Positions 56,900-64,000 of a stretch of DNA of 64,000 bases are shown piece by piece. The stretch covers positions 2,125,293 through 2,189,292 of the forward strand of contig NC_054699.1 of the NCBI RefSeq assembly GCF_016097555.1, given 5' to 3'. The notes under the pieces were generated by a model. The model did not search any database. It was not told the origin of the DNA and saw only the letters and a program-made list of their open reading frames with translations. The first letter of the stretch is position 1. Every line of letters begins with the position of its first letter. Made by a program: the position numbers and the translations under genes. This stretch comes from Gigantopelta aegis (lineage: Eukaryota; Mollusca; Gastropoda; Neomphalida; Peltospiridae).

Positions 56900-59070
56900 A
56901 TAGTCACTTATTCTGTTAAATACCCAGTGGTAATATACTAGATGTAATAAGCATTGGCACCATACATCTCATTGGTCATATCATCTGCCACATCACCACA
57001 ATCTGACTTAAACGATGCATCATACATACAAACAATACGGTATGACATTAGTCTGACCTACACGTATATTTAATACTTAAAGTTTTAAATATGAAAAATG
57101 AAAAATAATGCAATAATTTAGACCTAGACGTAAATGCAAAAATTTAAATGTAAAACCAAAATGTACACCTCCAGTTTAAGTGAAAACTAAATAAATGCAA
57201 AAATGTAAATATCAAAATGACATTTTTAAAATGTAAAAATAAAATGTGCACACTGTCAATCCCTGAGAAGTAACATCTATCAGCTTTCATGGCTTTTATT
57301 TTGTCAAGTTTTCAGGTACTTTACAAATACAACTTAGTGATATCATATATTCATTAAAATTATTCAATAAAAAAAGAAAAAAAGAAGATAAAAGTGAAAT
57401 GCTTCAAAGAGAAGAAAATAAAACAATAATAATATTTTTATCTTAAACAATTCAACATTGTAGCAAAAAATATTCAAACAAAAACAGTGGGAAACAAATA
57501 CAAAATATTTAAAAAAATGAGTGAAGTAAACAGTGGTTAATAATTAATACAGTGATGGCTAGCCAGTATTCAAGGAAAGGAATATTTGTTTAGAACTTTA
57601 AAAACAATTTGGCACATTTTAAACAATGGCTATTTCTTATGACATACGACTATTTTGATACTTGGTCGATCTCTCTCTCTTGACAGAGAGAGACAGACAG
57701 ACAGGCACAGACAGACACAATGAAACAGAAAGAGATCGAGAGAGAGAGAGAGAGGGGGGGGGGGGGGGCCTTAAGCTACTCTTTCAAGAGCAAGAGATCT
57801 TTTCTGTGCCCTTTCTCAGACAGGACAGTACATACCAAATATGGCAAATCTATTGTCTTTCTGGTTAACTTTGTTTTTGTTGTAGTTCCAGAGGTTTATT
57901 TAATGCAAAACTAAAAAGGTATCCATTTCGAGAACTAGGGTCATAACTTTAATGTCAATGACAGTCCAATGTGTCACGGTGTAATTAAACAAACATTCCT
58001 TTCCTTTAAAAATAATAATAAAAAATTAAAAAATTAAATGTGTACCTGTCATTGTGACTATACCAAAATCTAGTATTTATCTTACAATATATATATATAT
58101 ATATATATTATTACAATTACACAAATAGCACACAAAACACAATCCAGCAGGCCTGCACAATAGCCACAAATGAGTGCCCATATAACAGCACAGATTTTCA
58201 AACCAGCACATAGAAAGCCATGACAAAGCCAACACAAAAGCACACAATTAATAATTACTCCTCCCAACACAAGAAAGCTGTTTTAGGGCCATTTCAGAAT
58301 TAATATCACATGGGGGGGGGGGGGGGGGGGGGGTAACAGGTACTGTATTATTCTAATGATAAAATAAAGAATTCAGAGAAAATCTGAACAATTGTCATCT
58401 CTGAATTATCTTCCTTCACAAAAATAAATATTTCTACATAAAAGCCATATTTTAGGTAATTTAGATGGCCTTTATAGACAGGTTGCACTGTTAAATTATT
58501 TTGGCATTAAAAAGTTTTCATATATCCACTATCCATCAAAATATCTTGTCCCCCTCCTTCCCACCCTCAGTAATTATTTCTGGAATGGGCCCTGTGAGAA
58601 ATAAGAGATTTCATGTTTTGCTTTTATGTATAATTATCACTTAGAAAGTATCCTGCATGGCTCTGCAAATTGCAGGAACCAGGAACGGTGAGGGATTATT
58701 CACACTCCCCTCCAAATTCACATGGACATTTTCAACAGAGCATCCAAATTCATTGTCTTGCGATATAATGTTTAATTTTATTTAAAACTTTATATGATTC
58801 ATTGCCTAGCACCACTTCAATAACAAAAGACACACATTCTATTTCTTCACCATATAAAACATTACATTAACTATCACATATATTTTTATTTAGTTAATAA
58901 CAAAATATTTAGTAAATTTTGTTTAATAAAATAACAAATAAACGGTACAATTAAACATATTTGATGTTGTATTGGGAAAAAGCAAAATGTTACACACACA
59001 CACACATACACACAAAACTACCCACAATGCACCAGCACTATAAAATGTGAGTTGATACGGATGTGTCGTT
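56900..59070. other. no gene seen; LRCH intron
   Basis: It contains (GACA)/(GA) repeats with poly-G (57675-57768), a degraded SINE at 57770-58010, a (TA)n at 58086 and a poly-G at 58313-58333. No exon-like block has both splice sites. Confidence 0.5.
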
Positions 59071-59073
59071 TAC

Positions 59074-59292
59074 CTATAAGCCCATTCTTTGATATAGGTG
59101 CTGTACTGCTCATCATACGAACTATCGAAGCTACGCTCAAACGACGAGTCATGACGCAAACTGCCATACTCAAACGACGAGTCGTGCTTACGACTGTACT
59201 CAAACGACGAGTCATGTTTACGACCATACTCAAATGATGCGTTGTGGTACGTCGAGCTATAGTACCCATCATGCACGGGAGAGTAGGCAAAA
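59074..59292 (-). CDS. LRCH: LRCH exon with Phe-Glu-Tyr/Asp-Ser repeats
   Basis: The exon is 219 bases, acceptor GACTTTTTGTTTCAG, donor TTATAG|GTAAAC, phase 2 to 2. It encodes FAYSPVHDGYYSSTYHNASF, then EYGRKHDSSFEYSRKHDSSF and EYGSLRHDSSFERSFDSSYD, then EQYSTYIKEWAYR. Four to five HDSSFEY-type units arise from 30-36-base tandem duplications in the DNA. Vertebrate LRCH has a Tyr/Ser/Asp-rich stretch at this place, so this may be an expanded form of it. Confidence 0.85.
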
Positions 59293-59299
59293 CTGAAAC

Positions 59300-60150
59300 A
59301 AAAAGTCTGCATGCAAAATTCAGGTTCACACAATCCTTAAACCTGAACTGGGTAAGGAAAGGGCAAAAAAAGAAAAAAAAAGAAGTAAAAATCAGGCATC
59401 GAAATAAACACAGGCCAGATTTTTCGTCCTTGCTGTAAATACAACAGGCTAAAATACTGAACTAAGCTCAGGTAACTCTGGTTTACAATGAACTATAAAT
59501 CCAGGCATGTGTGCTGGAATTTTAGTGGAGGTGGGTCTAGACTGTGGCAAATGGAACTGATGAGGGTGGGGTGGGGTTTATCTCATACCCCCAGGAAAAT
59601 ATATTGTAAAAAAAAAAAATATAATAAAATTGCAGGGCAAGGGGGTGGGTTCTGACCCCCTAAATCCATCCCCTGCAAATGTGCCTGAGATTATGTCAGA
59701 TAAACTTACATGCGTAAAATTATTCAGATCAGACATATTTTGAGTGGAGATCACAACTGGATTGTTAATGCGGAATACAGAGTTCAGTTGATCTCTTCTC
59801 TCAAAATGAATCTGAACCAAGAATCAGCGTTAAACTGTCAACGAGAAATCGGACCATCATGTCTGGTCACCAATGTAGAGGTTACCACAAATTAAGAATC
59901 TGGGGCCTAATTCACTAAACTCTCACAACTTTGTGATCTCACAGTGCAATGCTAAAAGACTTGCAAACAGCATACTCTGTTGTCTAGCTGAGCCTAAGAG
60001 ACCTTTGTGAATTAGGCCCCTGGTAATCCATAGCTTAAACGACAAAATTTATCAAGTTTACTGTTATCATTATTCTTACTACTGAAGTCCTTCATAAGCA
60101 GACGAACACCCTACTCTTGTTGTTGTTCTCAGTATACTGATTCAATATTT
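59300..60150. other. no confirmed gene; intron
   Basis: A donor-like ACGCAT|GTAAGT (minus strand, 59710) follows an open stretch with NNPVVISTQNMSDLNNFTH. Its phase cannot join the next exon without a stop, so it is not called. Confidence 0.45.
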
Positions 60151-60153
60151 ATA

Positions 60154-60328
60154 CAGTGAAACCTGACTAAACCAGATGCTGAACAAACCGGAGTCCTGTC
60201 AAAACCAGCCAAGTTTCTAGTTCCCAAATTTTCTAAATTCTAAAATGTGACCCTTTAAACACCTGATCCTGTCTAAAATCGGTTAAATAGTAGACCCCAG
60301 AGTGATCCGGTTTAGACAAGATTCACTG
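60154..60328. mobile_element. TA-flanked MITE with CAGTGAAACC ends
   Basis: CAGTGAAACCTGACTAAACC on the left and ATCCGGTTTAGACAAGATTCACTG on the right, with TA on both sides. It is 175 bases and in the same end-family as 40031-40754. Confidence 0.82.
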
Positions 60329-60966
60329 TATACGACATCTTATACTTGATTATCTCACACCCAGTAGCTGACGTAGTTTTTCTGCTTGGTTATCGTTAAA
60401 TATTTATTCATTAAACAAATCAAAATATATATGCGATTTCATTTTAGTTTAATTGTAAGTTGTCGGGAATAAAATAGCATTCTCAACTTGGAGGGATGTA
60501 GAGTGGCGATCATATAGTAACCTCCCAGTAACCCAGACGACCATTCTTCATTTATTTCGATGCCTGCAAAAGCTAAATTTTCCAAAACAAAAACCACGTA
60601 TTCTATAAATAAACTGTTAATTTTATGTTAGTAGACAAGCAGCAATAGTAACCAAGCCTGTATGCACTATATGCAGAGTTGTAAAGCAGAAAAAAGGATA
60701 TGCATGAAATAATTGGATTACTTTGCATGAATAGAAATAAGTTTGCTTTATACAGCACCAAGCTAACAGCTAGCTTTACATAACCCCATTAAATGGCCAT
60801 GAAAGTCAAACCTTGATATGTTAAAGTATACAATAATGCTTTTCACAAAATTTCACATCAATAACTTAAGGCACTTGGGGGGGGGGGGGGGGGGGAAGAA
60901 AAAGTCTGGAAAACAAATCTGGTTATCTCCAAGTTCAAGGGCTATGAAGTCCGACAAAGTGGGACA

Positions 60967-60970
60967 CATG

Positions 60971-61014
<44 letters not shown>

Positions 61015-61016
61015 GG
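60967..61016. repeat. (GACA)n microsatellite
   Basis: About 12 GACA units, preceded by a poly-G run at 60878-60894. Confidence 0.95.
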
Positions 61017-61053
61017 ATAGAATGAAAACCTATAGTCCCCTCCAGTTGGACTA

Positions 61054-62722
61054 CCGTATTTTCCCCAAGTATTATGCACACTTTTTTTCTTCCGAAAAAT
61101 ACAGGTTAAAAATTGGGGTTTGCATTATACATAACAATAGAATTTTTTTTTTTTTTTTTTTTTAAATTTCCAGTGATCACCCATAAAAAAATTGTCAATC
61201 TGTATTTTACAGGTTATTGACAGTGTTCATTACAACGAAATGCCAAAACCCTTTTAAAAATCACTTTTCACTTGTGACGGTTGTAATAAATGTAAATAAA
61301 AGTAAAAAAGCATCCATACCTCCCCAAAAAGTACACAAAAATGGACCGTAAATAGTTGTAATTTCCATGAGTTAATTCGGCCATTTCCATCAAATCAGAA
61401 ATATACGATACTACTATAAAATTAGAAATCTTACGCATTCACGTTAGACACGAGAACCAACTGTAATATGCTATATTTTTGTTTTTATTTATTAATTAGT
61501 CATTTACAGTGTATGGGTATATAATTATTTTATTGATTTATGCATGTGTTACATGTAAGTACGCAAGTACTAGCTTATGTTTTGTGTGACATGTAGGTCT
61601 ATGTACACAAGTTACTCTTACCTAACTTATGTTTTGTGTGACATGTAGGTCTATGTACACAAGTTACTCTTACCTAACTTAAGTTTTGTGTGACATGTAG
61701 GTCTATGTACACAAGTTACTCTTACCTAACTTATGTTTTGTGTGACATGTAGGTCTATGTACACAAGTTACTCTTACCTAACTTATGTTTTGTGTGACAT
61801 GTAGGTCTATGTACACAAGTTACTCTTACCTAACTTAAGTTTTGTGTGACATGTAGGTCTATGTACACAAGTTACTCTTACCTAGCTTATGTTTTGTGTG
61901 ACATGTAGGTCTATGTACACAAGTTACTCTTACCTAGCTTATGTTTTGTGTGACATGTAGGTCTATGTACACAAGTTACTCTTACCTAGCTTATGTTTTG
62001 TGTGACATGTAGGTCTATGTACACAAGTTACTCTTACCTAGCTTATGTTTTGTGTGACATGTAGGTCTATGTACACAAGTTACTCTTACCTAACTTATGT
62101 TTTGTGTGACATGTAGGTCTATGTACACAAGTTACTCTTACCTAACTTAAGTTTTGTGTGACATGTAGGTCTATGTACACAAGTTACTCTTACCTAGCTT
62201 ATGTTTTGTGTGACATGTAGGTCTATGTACACAAGTTACTCTTACCTAGCTTATGTTTTGTGTGACATGTAGGTCTATGTACACAAGTTACTCTTACCTA
62301 GCTTATGTTTTGTGTGACATGTAGGTCTATGTACACAAGTTACTCTTACCTAGCTTATGTTTTGTGTGACATGTAGGTCTATGTACACAAGTTACTCTTA
62401 CCTAACTTATGTTTTGTGTGACATGTAGGTCTATGTACACAAGTTACTCTTACCTAACTTATGTTTTGTGTGACATGTAGGTCTATGTACACAAGTTACT
62501 CTTACCTAACTTATGTTTTCTTTCTTGAATATATCACTGTTTTTGCTTTTAGTTAATTTTGGTGACCGGGGGAAAATGGTACATCTTGCATTCACCGTCG
62601 ATTTTGTGGTTTAAAAAAATGATGTGCATTATATTGTGGTTCATGTTTTTTTTCTTGGAATAAATGTTCAACGTGGGGTTGCACATTATACACCGGTGCA
62701 CACAATACATGGGAAAATACGG
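61054..62722. mobile_element. 1.7-kb TA-flanked MITE carrying a 52-base array
   Basis: The left end is CCGTATTTTCCCCAAGTATT (then ATGCAC). The right end is GTGCACACAATACATGGGAA AATACGG. TA flanks both. Imperfect inner inverted repeats continue for about 50 bases. The centre (61569-62512) is a tandem array and there is no transposase. Confidence 0.85.
61569..62512. repeat. 52-base array, about 18 copies
   Basis: 'AACTTATGTTTTGTGTGACA', 'TGTAGGTCTATGTACACAAG' and 'TTACTCTTACCT'. Variants are AACTTA, AACTTAAG and AGCTTA, arranged in blocks. Copies are nearly identical. Confidence 0.95.
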
Positions 62723-62764
62723 TAGTAAGCATATACTTTTTAAATGTTTTACAAAGTAATGTTA

Positions 62765-63160
62765 AAAGTTTGTTTTGTGTAACAACACTACTTCAGCACA
62801 TTAATTAATTACTGGCTACTGTATGTGAAATATTAGGTAATTCTGACATACAGTCTAGAGGAAACCTCCTCCAGTTTTCCATCAGTAGCAAGGGATTCTT
62901 GATATGCACATTTCCTCACAGGACAGCACATACTATGGTCTTTGATATACCAATCGTGGTGCACTGGTTGGAACAAGAAAGACACTAATGGGACCACCGA
63001 CAGGGATCGATCCTAGACTTGCCACACATCAGGCAAGCACTTTACCACTGAGCTAAGTCCCATCTCTGGGATCTTTTATATGCATTTTCCCAAAGAAAAG
63101 CACACACCATTGCCTTTGATATACCGGTCATGGTGCAATGGTTGGAATGGGAAAGATTGT
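62765..63160 (-). mobile_element. SINE plus second partial SINE, antisense
   Basis: The first copy runs 62765-63060 ('GTTTGTTTTGTGTAACAACA' to 'TTACCACTGAGCTAAGTCC'). A second partial body ('GGGATCTTTTATATGCATTTT') follows to about 63160. Confidence 0.72.
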
Positions 63161-63480
63161 TTTACACAAACATGAATCTGTCAGCTTGCTTTACATATTG
63201 TTTGCTTTACAGAAAAATGTAAACAGGAACATGTAAACAGAAACGTAACATCTCATACACTGAACGACAAGCTCTTTAACAAACACAGATATCATGTAGA
63301 CCTATACACCATTCCGTTAATCTCGGGCTGGCAAATCTGTGTTAGTTTCAACCCCTGAACACCCCAATTCAAAAGCTTAAAACAAACATAAGTAGACAGA
63401 AAATGTTTCCAACAAATAAAATAAAGAAAATGAATAGTAACAAAATTAAATAAACTTTCCTTTTGAAACTATGAAGTTAC

Positions 63481-63530
63481 CAGGGTTCATCATAGTGGGT
63501 GATTTGGAAGGTAATGATGTACAATAAAAC
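63481..63530 (-). CDS. LRCH: tentative short LRCH exon
   Basis: The block is 50 bases, acceptor CTTTAATATGCAG, donor CCCTG|GTAACT, phase 0 to 2. It encodes VLLYIITFQITHYDEP and joins both neighbours without a stop. Direct joining of 63984 to 59292 would place stops in frame, so some exon is needed between them. The sequence is not one I recognise from LRCH, so this is phase-based inference. Confidence 0.4.
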
Positions 63531-63560
63531 CTGCATATTAAAGCCGCTGATCCATAGTTT

Positions 63561-63687
63561 GTTTAGGCAGTGTAAAATATGTTCAGCTATTCCAGGCTTG
63601 TTGTTTAGGCAGTGTAAAATATGTTCAGCTATTCCAGGCTTGTTGTTTAGGCAGTGTAAAATATGTTCAGCTATTCCAGGGTTGTTG
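63561..63687. repeat. three copies of a 42-base unit
   Basis: 'TGTTTAGGCAGTGTAAAATA' plus 'TGTTCAGCTATTCCAGGCTT', just beyond the tentative exon at 63481-63530. Confidence 0.9.
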
Positions 63688-63983
63688 TTTTTTACCATTA
63701 CATGTAAGTTTTAGATTAAATTATCAATTTTGGCAAATTCAATGTGTATTCAGACATTAAATTTGGGGATTTTTAAAAAAGGTATTATGCCAGAATGGTA
63801 AAAACAATGATATACAAATATAGATATTCTGTGATTCCATCTCGTAATCTTACACATTCTGACCTGATTTCTGTGATTTGTGGAGGCACTGAATTCAGCT
63901 ACATTTGTAGCCTGGTATCTGGTTGACCTGGTGTTTGTAATAGCTCAAAATTAAATTTAGACAATAAAGAAAAAGGTACGTAC

Positions 63984-64000
63984 CTCTGAACCTAGAATCA
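63984..64000 (-). CDS. LRCH: LRCH exon, 3' end only (cut by window edge)
   Basis: Seventeen bases end at a strong donor, TTCAGAG|GTACGT, on the minus strand. In phase 0 they read ILGSE. The rest lies outside the window. The call depends on the strand and gene context. Confidence 0.5.

Noticed and set aside
59578..59820. Possible LRCH exon ending ACGCAT|GTAAGT
   Set aside because: Joining it to exon 59074-59292 needs phase 2, and that frame contains TGA just before the donor.

Overview
The window is animal nuclear DNA, most likely from a marine mollusc (probably a gastropod). The organism call is inference. It rests on split genes with GT-AG introns, a high load of tRNA-headed SINEs of a type I associate with molluscs, many short inverted-repeat transposons (MITEs) and long minisatellites. 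There is no bacterial or viral gene organisation. Most long open frames here are repeats read as protein; only two genes are well supported.

Left part (1-14.6 kb, + strand). The truncated 3' end of a LINE lies at 1-1040, then MITEs and SINEs. A four-exon gene follows (exons 5550-7167, 8941-9012, 9838-9967, 11348-11981). All splice phases agree and give 817 residues: Ser/Asp/Cys-rich in front, very Lys/Arg-rich behind. I do not recognise the family. A short exon of this gene is preceded by five tandem copies of its own 3' splice site and 5' half, and a degenerate piece of its last exon lies inside a SINE about 1 kb downstream.

Middle and right (26.6-64 kb, - strand). The C-terminal half of an LRCH gene (leucine-rich repeats plus calponin homology domain) enters from the right edge. 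From 63530 leftwards, ten consecutive exons keep an open frame through every junction; the first of these is the least certain. The calponin homology (CH) domain is built by exons at 42384-42521 and 41870-41947 plus one of two alternative last exons. The nearer one (34858-35034) ends in a hydrophobic membrane anchor. The farther one (26655-26768) gives the usual soluble LRCH end. Both accept the same phase-0 donor. The leucine-rich repeats must lie beyond 64000.

The regions 12-26.6 kb, 27-34 kb and the introns hold only repeats. A recurring pattern is MITEs inserted at TA dinucleotides, with CCGTAT- or CAGTGAAAC-type ends, several of which carry large internal tandem arrays. A second pattern is tandem amplification that begins at exon edges: a 3' splice site in the unknown gene, a 5' splice site in LRCH, and an array touching the stop codon of the LRCH membrane isoform. 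Several insertions can be ordered in time because an uninterrupted copy of the target survives in the same window.
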